From the NCBI GenBank assembly GCA_947044365.1, contig OX345639.1, positions 4,072,444 through 4,136,443 of the forward strand: a stretch of DNA of 64,000 bases, written 5' to 3'. Every line of letters starts with the position of its first letter. The stretch's first letter is position 1. Both the position numbers and the translations under genes were made by a program. The stretch is from Petrosia ficiformis (Eukaryota > Porifera > Demospongiae > Haplosclerida > Petrosiidae). Positions 34,401 to 47,777 of this stretch are shown piece by piece. The notes under the pieces were generated by a model, which did no database searches, was not told the origin of the DNA, and saw only the letters and a list, made by a program, of their open reading frames with translations.

Positions 34401-37400
34401 ATTATGTTTATATGTTCCCTCAGACTTGAAGCTGAAAGACTTCAAGAAAGACAAGAAATGATGGAAGAACTACAAGCTATGAAAATGGCTGCTGAGCAAG
34501 AAATGACAATGCAGAAACAAACATATGAAGACAGGCTTCGTAGTCTTGAAGGGACATTGGTGAGTGTGTTAGGTGATTGAGTTTGGTATGATTGTTTCTT
34601 TACTGATCATAGGCTGACACAAATGAAAAGGTTTCTGAACAACTAGAACAAAAAGAACAAGAGGCTCATGAAAGAATTTCAGAATTGGAGAAAAGAAATC
34701 AAGTGAGATGAATGGATGGATAAATGAATGGATGGTTGGATGGATGGATGAATGGATGGATGGATGAATGGATGGATGAATGGATGGATGAATGAAAGGA
34801 TGGTTGGATGGATGGATGGATGGATAGATGGATGGTTGGATGGATGGATGGATGAATGGATGGATGGTTGGATGGATGGATGGATGAATGGATGGTTGGA
34901 TGAATGGATGGATGGATGAATGGATGGATGGTTGGATGGATGGATGAATGGATGGATGGTTGGATGAATGGATGGATGGATGAATGTATCATACAATAGG
35001 ATCGACATAATAAAAAAACCTCTATTGAATATGTAAATTTATATACACTAAAATACTAGACAGATTGATAGATATATAGATAAATTGATAGCTACATAGA
35101 TACATGTACTATTTTATTATATGTAGAAACTTGAAGATGAAACCATTGCTCAACGACATATTATAGAACTTGAGAAACTCAAGACACAAAAGGTAATAGA
35201 CTAATTATTATACTAAAATATCATGTCAAACTTTTATACTAAATTATTACACATTAAACTATTATTAGGAATATGAAGAGTTGTCTATTCAGAGTAGTAG
35301 ATTAATGCATGAATTGGAACAAGAAAAACTCAAACTAGAAGGGGATATTGATTTACTGCAATCAAACCAGGTTTATATTCAGTTATTAATAGTTATTAAT
35401 TGATTCCCATAATTATGTTATTAACAGGAGAAACGCCACAAAGCTGCTGAAGATCTGAGTGGATCATCGTCCATGGGTTTGTAATCTCATCTATAATATT
35501 TTTACTGTCATTTTTTCTTTTTTTCAGATCTTATTCAAGGATCTGAGTTACTACGAATAGCTACAATGTTACAAGAAGCTAATGTTATCAGTAAAAATCT
35601 TGCAAAATCATTTGTAAGTATGGACATATTCATTACTGGATTATATTTTACTATATTATTACAGAACTTTAGTCGTGAAGACACGTTAGAGAATAATGAG
35701 GTGAAATAACAAACAAAACATTACAGAATTACTTCACTATTTATTCCATTAGGTGATTCAGAAAATCAAAGTGACAAATACGAAACTAAATCAAATTACT
35801 TTTTGGGAATTGGAAAAGTTTGAGACTAGACTTGAACAAATGCGGGAAATATATCAGGTAATTATTGTTTATAAAACAATGTCCTGACAATATATCAATT
35901 GATATAGAGTCATGGATCCTTGTCGTCACTTGATGATGATAATTCTGAGGAATGGGCAGGATTAATTACTGACTCAGACCCATTCTATGACCCTCAAGAT
36001 GAATGGATTCAGGACTCATTCCTGAGTTCCTATTCTCCAACAAGGTATTGTAAATTATTGTTAATGATTAAAATATTTATTCTTCACCTTCAGTTCAACA
36101 GATGGTAGACGTCATTCGCTATTTTCATTCACTCCTCCTGGCTCAGGAAATAAAAGAAGTGCTCATAAATCAATCTCAGAATTTGCTTCTTCAGTACCGG
36201 TAAGATAATATTAATACATCAATCAAATCACTGAATTTGATCATATCTGTTATTCCTGTAGAAAAGACTTGTACACAATTCATCATTGGTAGGGAGTCCA
36301 GGTACACACCTGAATACAAAACTATTATGATATACTTAATTAAACTAACTGCAAAGACAAATCACAACCAGTAGTAGCTCTTTTAACTTGCAAACAAATT
36401 CAGGGGCTAAATAACAACAACTTGTAATTGCCCGTTTGACACAACAAATTCAGGGCCAATCCATGTGTTTTACAAACTGGTATTATGTATAGTTTATTTT
36501 GTAGCATTGTCTTCACCATTTTCTTTCTTGAGTTCTTCCTTTGGTCAGTCTCATTCCTCTCCTAAAAAAACTGCTCGTGTTGTTACTCAGATCTGTCATG
36601 ATAAAATAGCATCAATGCTACAATATAAACATGGTATGTGTAAATGACTCCACCAGACATCATTAATATCTACTCTTCTCTATCTCTCCATAGAGTCATG
36701 TTCTTCTGTGTTTTATAATATACTTACACATGTACATAAGTTGAGATCTTTGATTCAAGAACTATCAGAGACCTCTTGTGGTATGTATTGACACCTAATG
36801 CTGTTTGTAAGTATTACATACAATTTGTTATATAGTTGAGGAAGAGGTCCATGTATTGGAATTGTACTCACGCTTGGAATTGCTCTTGGAATCCTCCAAG
36901 AGTCTAGAAACCACTTTGAACTATGGAAGTGATATGAAACACATTTCACTTGAGTGTTCTCAACGCATTATTGAAGATGTGTCTCATCACACAGCATTGT
37001 ACTGCAGTAAACTGCTACAAGTAAGTGACTTAATATGTTATGGAGGACAATACAGCAAATGCCAGTGATCTTTTCTCCTAGGACAAAATATTGCCATTTT
37101 AACTCGAGGAAAAGTTTCGACATAATCTGAAACGAATGTTTTCTATTAATCAAAATTAGTACCAAGGCTATAGTTCATGGTTCAATTTAGAATTTCGAGA
37201 GTACATTAAAATGCTCACAGTTCTAACAGATAATATTTTTAATCAAAACCACTTTGGACATCATCTATAAAAGTTTTGGTCCAATCTGAAGCGATTGATT
37301 TTTCAATAAATAAATCAGTTATATACCAAGGCTATATTTCAGAGTAAACTTAGAATTTTGAAAGAATACTAAAATGCTCACAGTTCTAACAGATAATATT

Positions 37401-38655
37401 ATTGATCAAACTGCTTTGCAAATGCGATAAGGACATCATTATGTAACTCTAGAAAAACCTTCAGCCCAATCTGAAACAATTGATACTTTAGTAAAAAAAA
37501 ATCAGTACCAAAGGCTATATATAGTTCATGGTCTGATAGAATTTCACCTAATATGGACATCATTATGTAACTCTAGAAAACATTTCAGCTCAATCTGATT
37601 TTTCAGTAAACAAAGTCAGTATCAAGGCTATTGTTGTGTAATATATTTTGCCCTGGTCTGTGATATAATTAATTATTGTAATAATAGGCTCTATTGGACC
37701 ATTCTAAAGATGACATTTCTACATCAGTTGCCAGTGTAGGAGAAAGTCTTGACTCTATTGTGTGTGATTTGGGTCAACTCTCTCTTTGTGTTAAAATAGA
37801 GGATAAACTATGTGAAAAAAATGAAGAAAGAACTATGCTTTCTCTTCCAACTGATGAGGTGAGTATATTTATATTTAAAGAGATAGACCTCGTTATTGTG
37901 TTAACTTCTTATCTGGTTCTCATTTCCAGGGGAAAAATACTATCTCTCATTTCTATTATGGTTACCAGACCTGGTGTTCCACATTTCTAGAGACTTCCAT
38001 ACATTCATTACATTCCTCTCTTGAAAAACTAAAAACAAACTCTGGCAACAAAGTTATATATTCTCTAAGAGAAGTGATAACACATGGATTACAACTTGTA
38101 CATCAACTGAGTGATATTCAAGTAAGGGAAACATAATAATTATTATAATTATATTATTCATTGTATTATATTTAATAGGAGTTATTTTGGCAGTCTTTAG
38201 ATATGTCATCATCTCTAGAACTACCATTTATAGTGACTATATTGTCAAGAGCCTATACAACACACACCTCTCTGAACAACATGTGTTCTACTGTTTTGAA
38301 CAGTGAATATATTCCATCTAATGATGAATTGATCTCCATCAATAAACTGGTATCAATATCATGTGAGCAGTTTGCTGTGTCTATGATGAGTTTTTTTAAA
38401 GATTTACAATATGATGATCTGTGTTTGGAAGTACAAGCTCTTGCTCATAATGTTGCCATGGGAACAAGGTCACTTAATCAACTTCTAAATGTTGAAGATG
38501 TATCAACTACTTTAGTTCCTCCTGAGGCACTCACTCCAGAGAAGTCACTTGACAGCGACTCTGTAACTGTTCCAGTAGAATTCTTGATTGCTTCACCATC
38601 CCCTGTGACTTCCGAAACATCTAGTCATGAGAGCTCAAACACATCATTAGTTTGA
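31467..38655 (+). CDS. KIF14: Kinesin-3-type motor KIF14
   Basis: About 25 exons. Exon 1 (31467-31753) gives a basic, disordered N-terminus, then [13 protein letters not shown]. The motor domain follows: P-loop GQTGSGKSY (split by an intron near 32210), [14 protein letters not shown] (switch I, about 32830), LIDLAGSE (switch II, about 32975), [15 protein letters not shown], and [20 protein letters not shown] with [16 protein letters not shown]. The neck has [20 protein letters not shown], which is nearly diagnostic of KIF14. An FHA domain follows ([34 protein letters not shown]; about 33990-34270). A long coiled coil and a tail with a KIF14-like FWELEKFE segment (about 35800) complete the protein. 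KIF14 works at the central spindle and midbody in cytokinesis (family knowledge). Introns carry a GGAT microsatellite and dispersed repeats. Confidence 0.95.
34705..34988. repeat. (GGAT)n microsatellite in KIF14 intron
   Basis: About 280 bp of GGATGGATGAAT/GGTT units. On the minus strand it produces false His/Pro/Ser/Ile ORFs. Confidence 0.95.
37140..37640 (+). repeat. Dispersed repeat, about three tandem degenerate units, in KIF14 intron
   Basis: Units of roughly 170-215 bp each carry TACCAAGGCTATAG/T, then ATGCTCACAGTTCTAACAGATAATATT, ATCAAA(A)CC and (in the later units) GGACATCATTATGTAACTCTAGAAAA. Related copies occur at 58290-58630 (same strand) and 3360-3680 (opposite strand). Confidence 0.8.
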
Positions 38656-38807
38656 GCTATTTAACAATAATATAAATTATAATATACAATAAAGAGAGTA
38701 GATTACAAATATAATTGTCAAATATAATTATAATAATAATTATCCATTTAGAATGGATTTAATTGTTTTTCTAATTTCATAATTTTAACTTCAATTAATA
38801 GATCCAT

Positions 38808-40172
38808 TTAATCTATTCCAACATGTCTTGCTGATGTTGTGATATCCTCCATTACTTCAGGTTTCAAGAGATCCTTTACCTTAACTAATATAACAATTGT
38901 GTTCAATATATAAAAGCACAAAATACCTCATATTTTTGACTCGAGTCGTATGTGTACTGTATAGTCGTATCAAATAACATAATCTTTTGATGAGTTAAGG
39001 CATGAACACAGTTTCTCAAACGAGATATTGTTTCTCTTTCATCTCGTGTTACTGGCTGATGATCATTATAGTAGAGTGCAATAATTAAATAACACATTGT
39101 GTACCTTAATATTAGACTCCACTGAGCTGGCTCCAGGAGCTGATGGTAACTGAAATCTTAACACGTATTGTTGATTATCATCAATTACAATAGGACTGAT
39201 CCACACAAATCCATTATTACCCAATATGATACTAACACCACATAACAAATTATGAAAGTGGTTCTTACACCTTTTGACTAGTGATGAGGGTACAATTACC
39301 AGTGTACCTTCTGTTAACTGTTATAAATTATTAAATATTCACAATATTCACATGAAATCTTATACCTTTCCATATTTCATACTTCTTGTATGAAGTGATA
39401 ATGAACCATCAGTATTCACATGTTGCACTTCAGCCTGTGATAAACAATCTAGTAAATAATAAATATAATATAGATAGACTAAACTTACGCTAATCAGATC
39501 TCCCTCTTTTAAGTAATCTCTTATCATTAGCTCATCTTGAATTGATCGTCTTCGCTATAATGATGATATAAAATTAGTACTGGATTATGATTATAACACA
39601 CACACATACCAATACACCACCAGGAAGATTAATTGATGAAAGTTGTAGAACTGAATCAAGGCGAGAATTAGTTTCAACTTTCCATCGCTTTTGCTGTACC
39701 TAATTAACAAGAAATAAAAATAGATCAGTATATATATATATTATTATGTATATATATATATATATATATATTATATAGCTTGTGATATAGTTACCTCTAT
39801 AATTCTACCAACTACAACATCACCAATCTCACCATTGTATCTATATATATATATAGACAATATAAGATGATTTTTGATCAGATCAGATAATACTGACCTC
39901 GATTTCAATGGTCTAACACATATCAATCTGTTGACTCTCTCAACAATACCAGCTACTGATGCTATTAGTTCGCCTTCATATAAATAAGTTCCATGTCCCC
40001 TGAAATGAAACAATAAATAATTATCATTTTGTGATGATGTTAAATACCTCATAAATCCAATATCTGTTGTTATTACATCTCCAGGTGCCACATAATGGAC
40101 TTTACTTCTAATAGACACCTGAGATCCTACTGTAATCTCTTCTGCTTCTCTCTTTGGTCTTTTAGCAGCCAT
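38808..40172 (-). CDS. EXOSC2: Exosome complex subunit RRP4 (EXOSC2)
   Basis: A multi-exon gene. It starts MAAKRPKREAEEITVG at 40172. Diagnostic segments follow: HYVAPGDVITTDIGFMRGHG, ASVAGIVERVNRLICVRPLK, RYNGEIGDVVVGRI, EVQQKRWKVETNSRLDSVL (S1 domain), SSINLPGGVLRRRS, SLHTRSMKYGKLTEGTLV, SSLVKRCKNHFHNLLCG and VSIILGNNGFVWI (KH region), ending VKDLLKPEVMEDITTSAR. The last acceptor is a weak TTAAG. RRP4 is one of three cap subunits that guide RNA into the 3'-5' exosome in nucleus and cytoplasm (family knowledge). Its ATG is 46 bp from that of COG7. Confidence 0.97.
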
Positions 40173-40218
40173 GTGATACAAGTGCACGAATAATATACAA
40201 AGATATACGGAAATAAGG
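40173..40218. promoter_or_regulatory. 46-bp divergent spacer EXOSC2 / COG7
   Basis: The two start codons face away from each other across 46 bp, so transcription start sites must lie within or very near each other's coding ends. No clear motif is visible. Confidence 0.5.
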
Positions 40219-43200
40219 ATGGACTTGTCCAAATTTTCAGACAGTGAATTTGATGTCAAGCAATGGGTGAATGGAGCTTTGAGAAGTCAGAAAGACTCTA
40301 AAACACCAGTAGATGTAAGAACACAAGTAATGAATTAATATCTGTAATAATGTAATTACATGTGCAGGGACATGCCAGTACTCTTGTAATGAAATTACAA
40401 TTATTTATTCAAGTAAGCAATCAATGTTTTATTCCACTAGTAATAGTAATTTCAACAGGAAGTAAGCAATTCATTAGAAGAAACCAGTTCACAGGTTGTT
40501 CAAAGTCTTCCTCGGGTACTACGAGATGTGGAAGCTGTAAAACAAGAAGCGCTTTTGTTACGAGAGCAAATGCAAATAGTGAAAGAAGACATTAAGAAAG
40601 TATTATAATATTAAATATTGTATCTAATCATTAATTTTTATTGTACTATAAAGGTTGAAATGGAAACATCACATTCAATGCAACGTTTAGTTGAATTGGA
40701 TGTCATCAAGACGAGAATGCAAGATTCACAGAAAGCATTGCAGGTTAATTAACTAGTCTGTATAGCTGTCTATCTACCTACCTATCTACCTACCTACCTA
40801 CCTATCTACCTACCTACCTACCTACCTATCTACCTACCTACCTACCTATCTACCTACCTACCTATCTACCTACCTACCTACCTACCTACCTACTTACCTA
40901 CTTACCTACTTACCTACCTACCTACCTATCTACCTACCTACCTACCTACCTACCTACCTACCTACCTATCTATCTACCTACCTACCTACCTACCTACCTA
41001 CTTACCTACCTATCTATTGTTCTGTTTGTATATATATTAGGAAGCTGATAATTGGACTACTTTATCTGCTGATGTAGAGGAAGTGTTTGCTACTGAAGAT
41101 ATTAATCAGGTTTATTAATTATAATAATGTTAATAATAGTTAATTAATATGTTTCTAGATTTCCGAGAAAGTAATCGGAATGCAACAGAGTTTGGTAATT
41201 AATATAATAAATTATAGATATAACATAAATTATATAATCTATCTCTTTCTGCAGAATGTATTACATGATGTACCAGATTATGAAGATCGGAAGAAAATAC
41301 TTGAATCTCTTAAGAACAGATTAGAAGCTCTTTTAGTTCCCAAACTAACAGCTGCTTTCAATGAACATTGCACAAGTATGTTGATCTCTCCAATAATAAT
41401 ATTGTTATTATTATTATTATTGTAAGATGAAGCTAAGTGCTATTTTGAGATATTTACTGGAATCTCCAGAGAAAAGAGAGTAAAAGACTATTACGTTCAA
41501 TGTCATAAGGTTTATTGATTCATGATATAGCTTTAATGTATTTGCAATTCATTTTACAGAATTATATTCAGAAATTATGGAGTGCATTACAAGATCCTGA
41601 AAACCCTTTAATAGATGTTCTGTCCAAATTTTACAATGAGCTTTTGTCAAAATGGACAGTTGAATTGAACTGGTGTAATGAAGTATTTTCATCCCCTCTT
41701 ATGATGCTGGGATCATTATTTGGAGAGTCATTAAACTCGCTATCTCCTCCTCTTAACCACTGTCTTCATTCGGATGTTCATCGTAGCCAGACTCCCATCT
41801 TGACATTAATTAATCTAAGAAATGTGAGACCTGCAGAGAAGATTATATGCAATGAATTTTGTTTTCTATATTAATAGTCTATGAAAGAGTTTCTAAAGAA
41901 CTTTCAGATGACATTTGAAACTGGATCAGGTATGTATATACTAAAGCAATTCATATAACTCAACTGAATATACAGCATTGGATGATGGAGATATACTATA
42001 CTCATGTATTGAGTCCATTCATTTGCCATATTGCCAGTTACTAGTACAGTATGGATCAATGGAGCAACAGTCACTTGTTAATGATTTAATGAATATAACA
42101 ATAGTAAGTTAATTATAATTATTAATGATGTAAATAATGTTTGACTTCATTGTATATAGACTGGTTCATCACCTGAAGAAATACTGCAATCTGTATCTCT
42201 CTCTATACCTAAAGTAATGAATTTATTCATAGGAGCTGTGGACAATTGCACTCAATTAACAGATGGATGGGGAATTACAGCTCTTGTAAAGTGTATAGAA
42301 GTGAGATATGATGTTTATATATATATATAATTATATTTGTTTTCATTGTGTTCCTCTTCAGGCTGTGTTTGTGAAATATATCAAGAGATTAATGAATGTA
42401 TTGCAACAGCTAAAAGTATTATGTGGGATTGATGAATCCAATCAGGACAGGATCCAGACTACTGAACGTGGGTCTGAGAATGGAAATAACGGACAAGACG
42501 AGTGGATTGATCTTCAATGGGCATTTCAGTTTATTCAATGTTGTGGTAATTGTATTTATGTTTGTCTGTTGCAGCGTGTGATTTTGTTATTAATGAATCA
42601 ATTTTAAATTCAATAGGAGATTTATTGCTTCGTTCTTCATCACTGAACTCTCAATTATCTTCTTTACTACTATCTAAAGCATGGTCATACAGGAATCCAG
42701 CAACCATTACACATCCATTTGGTGTATTTGACTACCTTCGTCTATACCACCCTGAAGAACACACTGCTGTAATGGAGTTACTACAAACAGTTGAAAAAAG
42801 TGAAAATATTAAAACTACAACATATTAACCCTTGTGGCCAGTAGGAGATCAAATGTGGTATAATTTTAAGTAGTCCTTGAGACTTGCGGTATTAAATATA
42901 CGGGAATATAATTATATGCCAGTTCTCACTATATTTAATATTGTTTTCAGATGGAGGTGATTACCGGAATCTACCCAAAACAGTTGATGAAATTAAATTG
43001 CTAACAGAGACTTCACACACACTAGCTTTTGATATTTTATTTGCACATTTAAAGAGAAATCTAATAGGAATACCAAATTTGAAAGTTAGACGTGAGATAA
43101 TTATTAATACAATAATATCAGTGATACTTCATCCAGGTTTGGGAAAGTGGAGTATCATCACCTTTAGAAAGTCCTAGAGCTCTTACTGATGACCTTCCAT

Positions 43201-43891
43201 CATTCAGTCGTTCACCATTATCATATATCACTGAAGTATGATATATACATTGTTGTTTGTAATTATAACAATTATTATTAGATTGGAGACTATCTTCTAA
43301 CACTACCTCAAAAACTTGATCCTTTCACTTCTCAAGACAATCCTTCTCTGGTAGCTGCTATGAAATTAGTGAATCTACCATATATTGGAGGTATTATTAA
43401 ATTATCTACGATGTTTTGTAGGTACTCACATTCTATACTTTAGAATCTTCTATCTTGACACCTGATGAAGAGGAGACTGAACATCCTTCAGATAAATGGC
43501 TATGTGCTATATCACATTATACCATGGATACATATGTTAATAGTATACTGCAAATACATACATTAAATGAAGAGTCATCTCAACAGCTAGCTACTGATAT
43601 TGGTAATCATAATATATATTGTATGTACTATATACGATATATTATATATATTTATATATACAGGTTACTTATGTAATGTATTAGCTGCACTGGATCAACA
43701 TCCAACGAATACTTTAATATCACTAGAAAAATTATTGAAAGCTGATAAAGAAATGTATGATATTATTATAGTATTATAGTTATTATTATTATTATTATTA
43801 TTATATTTTTCAGGTTTGATGTGTATAAAACTGACAAACAGATTTCAAAAGAGTTGTATCAAACTATTTCTACTCAAAGATCATGGAATTA
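40219..43891 (+). CDS. COG7: Conserved oligomeric Golgi complex subunit 7
   Basis: Roughly 18 exons. It begins [20 protein letters not shown], very close to animal COG7. Further matches are [87 protein letters not shown] and a C-terminal [20 protein letters not shown], ending STQRSWN (stop 43889-43891). COG7 belongs to lobe B of the COG tether, which retrieves Golgi glycosylation enzymes (family knowledge). One intron (about 40745-41038) is filled by a CTAC repeat. A donor at GAAAAA|GTGAAAAT (about 42795) is needed to avoid an early stop and joins well to the next exon. Confidence 0.96.
40765..41015. repeat. (CTAC)n microsatellite in COG7 intron
   Basis: About 250 bp of CTAC/CTAT/CTTA tetranucleotides fill most of this intron. 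All reading frames are open but repetitive. Confidence 0.95.
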
Positions 43892-44143
43892 ATCACACTG
43901 ACTTTCATCAATGAAATTGATTGTACTATAAATCTATGAATTAGAAAATTTGCTTAATGAAAACACTCGAGTCATTTTCAATACTGGACTCTATTAACTC
44001 TGCAATAATGAAATTATTTAATGTTTTTCTGTGATATTGCAAAAATAAATGCAGCCAAGAAAGAACGGTATTCATGCAGAAATGTGTCTCACAATAACTT
44101 ATTATTCAAATAGTGGGTGTGGTTATTGGTCACGTGGTGCAGC

Positions 44144-45341
44144 ATGGTGAAGACAAGGAGACAGTATACACTAAATCCAGATAAGCATACCAGTGAAACA
44201 CAAGAGAGAAATGATACAGACACTGGAGAGAGGTTTCAGTGATATATTATAATTAGTCATGATATTTCATATTCATCATTGCTGTTTAAAAGGTACTCGG
44301 TGGATGAGCTGGCATCTATCACCTTTAAGAATATCAAAAAACAATTTGATGAACAGAAGATATTAACAGTGGATAATGAAATTGATGTGCTACCTGATGT
44401 ACTGTTAATAAAAACAGATGATGACTCTGAAGAGAGTCTTCCATTAAAAGAGAAAACAAAATTGTTGACAAGAGGAATGCACAATCAGTGAGTAGTAAAT
44501 ATTTATAATACTGAATTCTCATTTGATTTGTGGTGTATTTCTTTCAGGAAGGCAATGCAGCTCTCTTCATCACTAGATCCTGGTATTAAAGAGGAATTAT
44601 ATTTTTCTCGTTCAACAAATGGTGTTTCTTTAAATATGAGCTCAGAAGATGCATTTGAAAAGGTATTATTATTTTTTTCCAATTTGGAAACAATTTAACA
44701 CCACTAACAGGTACTGAAGAAAAGTGTTATAACATTAGATTTTGAAAAGAAGCAGTCAGTGCCTCTCTTATATAAACCAATTAGAAAATTACAGCAAGAA
44801 AGAAAAGTGAGAAATATATATTTTAATATTAGGTTATATTCTAAAGTGATTTTAAAGATGGAACGTGAGAAGGTTGTAGGACCAAAATGGTTTAATATGC
44901 CGGCACCTGAACTCACACCAGAAATAAAAAATGACCTCAAAATAATACAAATGAGAAATTCACTTGACCCAACACATTACTATAAGTCATCAGATTGGAA
45001 GAAACCACCAAAATACTTTCAAGTAAGTATTTGCATATTTCAGTGACTTCCCTGTATCAAATCTCTCTATCTATCCATCCATCTATCTATCTGTAGATTG
45101 GTACAGTGATTGAAGGTCCGGGTGAATTTTATTCATCAAGAATACCCAAAAGACAAAGAAAACGTACAATAGTTGAAGAGTTATTAGCAGATGAAAGATT
45201 TAGAAAGTATATAATTTTTGATTATGTAAATTATGCATAGCTTTGATTTTATTTAGGTATCACAAAAACAAGTACATTGAATTACAAAAGAAAAAACAAC
45301 AAACGAGTGGAAAATCAAGAAAGAAAAAGTTTCACAATTGA
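44144..45341 (+). CDS. DNTTIP2: DNTTIP2/Fcf2-like ribosome biogenesis factor
   Basis: Seven exons. The start MVKTRRQYTLNPDKH is followed by an acidic middle. The conserved Fcf2 domain includes VVGPKWFNMPAPELTPEIKN, DLKIIQMRNSLDPTHYYK, PPKYFQIGTVIEGPGEFYSS and RIPKRQRKRTIVEELLADE, ending in a basic tail KSRKKKFHN. Fcf2/TDIF2 proteins act in the nucleolus in early cleavage of pre-rRNA (family knowledge). Human DNTTIP2 is much longer at its N-terminus, so this protein is nearer the short fungal form. GTGGGTGTGG (44113-44122) and CACGTG (44131-44136) sit just upstream. It lies about 250 bp after COG7 on the same strand and ends 56 bp from the convergent caspase. Confidence 0.95.
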
Positions 45342-45396
45342 AACATGTATTTTATTTAAGCAGATGCTAAAACACATCATAAAAAATCACTGTTTA

Positions 45397-46872
45397 TTAA
45401 TTTTCAGAGTCTTTTGAAAAAAATACGGCTCCTCTTAGTTGGGAGTTAGTTTCAACACATTGTTGTACTTTCTTTCTTGATTCTTTATCTTGACCCTCTG
45501 CTTTACATACCAAATCTGTGACATAATACATCATAGAAACAAGATCTAAATATGGAGACTTCTCAACCAAGACCTCCCTCAGTGCAACAACAAACCAAGA
45601 TCCAAGAGTAGGTGAACGATATGCTGATTGGTCACGTGTTGTAGCCCATGCAATGTAAACATCTGCCTCGGGATTGTGTGAGAGTGGTAGAACTGATCCA
45701 CCATCACTGACTGCAAGATCAGGAGGAGCAACTCGACACGCCTGAATAAAGAATAGCTTAGGTTTTCCAGCAAGGGTTGGACATTGTTGTAATCTACGAA
45801 TCAAGGTATATATATTAACTCTGATGCTGTCTGTACCAAACACAAAATGATTACCCTCTCCGTGTGAAGAAATACACATAACAAAACTGTCATATTTAGT
45901 ATGATCAAGTGAGGCAATACTATTTATTAAATCTTCTATCTCCTTGGCTTGCAGATTCTGATGGGAGTTGACATCATATTGTAATGCTTGAAATATATAT
46001 TTGAAATTCATGATATCAACTTCACAACCTCTTCTCTCTCCAAGTTCAAGTTTAGGACGGTCTGGATTAACAGCAAATTTATCATTTCCTACAACAATAG
46101 CCAGCCCATGAGGAGAAGAATTCATTGAGTACTTCAAAACATCTCCTGAAGTTGAAGGACTAACAGGAGTTACAGTTTTAACTTGTTTTTCTCTGTCTCT
46201 CTCCCGCATGAGTTCAGAAATAACTGAACTCTGATATTCCATTGTTGATAGAAGCTGTTCATTGAATGATAACAGTCTATCTTGTGTTGGCTGAGGATAC
46301 AAAACGTTTCCTTGTCCTTGATTAACTCCTATGTCAACTTTTGCAAGTGGTTGGTCTTTTGGTATAACAGGTGTGGTAACTGGATTTTCGTGATTGGTAC
46401 TGGTATGTGGCATACCGAATTCCTCTGTTATAGGAGTTACAAGGTTAGGCTCTCCTGTTGATGATGGAACGGAATACGGATGTTCAGTAACTTGAGGTGT
46501 ATATTGGTTACCTGGTATAGCACTGGGAACACTAGCACTTTGTTGATATGGACTAACAGGAGATAGAATATATGAGTGTGGAAGAGGAGGTGCGGAAGGT
46601 TTGGTAGCACTATGATCAAGGGATACACGTTTTGATGAAGGAAGACCAGATTCGTACTGTTCTTCAGGACTGGATATTTGGGTGCACTGTGAGCTGAAAG
46701 AGGAAGGAGTGGAAGGAACTGAAGTGACAAGTGAACTACTACTAGAACTGGATGTCTCACTACTAGTGAGCGAAAGGTGAGAAGGAATATCTAAAGAAAG
46801 AAGAAATAATACAAATATTATTATGGCCTGTAGGGCCATCCCTATGATTGCTTTCCCACGGGTTCGATGTAT

Positions 46873-46909
<37 letters not shown>

Positions 46910-47427
46910 TGTGTCACCTATGCGAGTATGCGTTGTATACGTAGTTAAGGAAGTTACATCATTCCCGGGGGCTCAGTCAATTCATGGGTGTGGCGCGTAA
47001 AAGAACGCGCGATCAACACCAGCAGAAAGAAAGCTGTGTAACTTACGTAGAAACTGGAACTAATAGCTAACTAATCTACCTGAAATATATTCTTAAAGTT
47101 CTATAGGGTTCTATAAAAGGTAAACAGAGTATATAATCAAAACAATAACTATAATAGGTTGATGTGTTTCAGGCATCATAAAGTTAGCCATGATTACTGA
47201 ATGCTGGACACCACAAAGCAGTCATAGGGATACTTTTATCTACACCCACATTTGTAAAGCAATCATTTCATAGTAAAATCTCCTTGGTAGCCATCTCTAT
47301 CTCTCTAAAACAGTTAAACCACTGTCTTGCTCGTGCTGATAAATTATAAGAAAAATTTTAAACTGTTGTTTATCGATAAATAATTAATACATTTGTAAAG
47401 CAATCATACAGCCAAGATATATAATTA

Positions 47428-47468
<41 letters not shown>

Positions 47469-47723
47469 ATATATATAGTACACTTACAGGTCTTATATAC
47501 AAAAATATAGACCCGAGGTTTAGTGTCCAAGGATGTGATATAGCCCGAGCCTGCGAGGGCTATATCACATCCGAGGACACTAAACCAAGGTTTTATATTG
47601 TTTTATATAAGAACTGTAAGTGTACTATATACAATATATTGTATGCTGATAGATTAAAGATTCACAGGTCTATATACAAAAATATAAGACCTAACCACAT
47701 CAAACGGTTGCCATGGTAGCATG

Positions 47724-47777
<54 letters not shown>

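Noticed and set aside
34679..35008. Two overlapping minus-strand ORFs of His/Pro/Ser/Ile repeats
   Set aside because: They are translations of the (GGAT)n microsatellite inside a KIF14 intron.
40765..41015. A regularly repeated array that could suggest CRISPR-like or minisatellite function
   Set aside because: It is a simple tetranucleotide microsatellite without spacers, in a eukaryotic intron.
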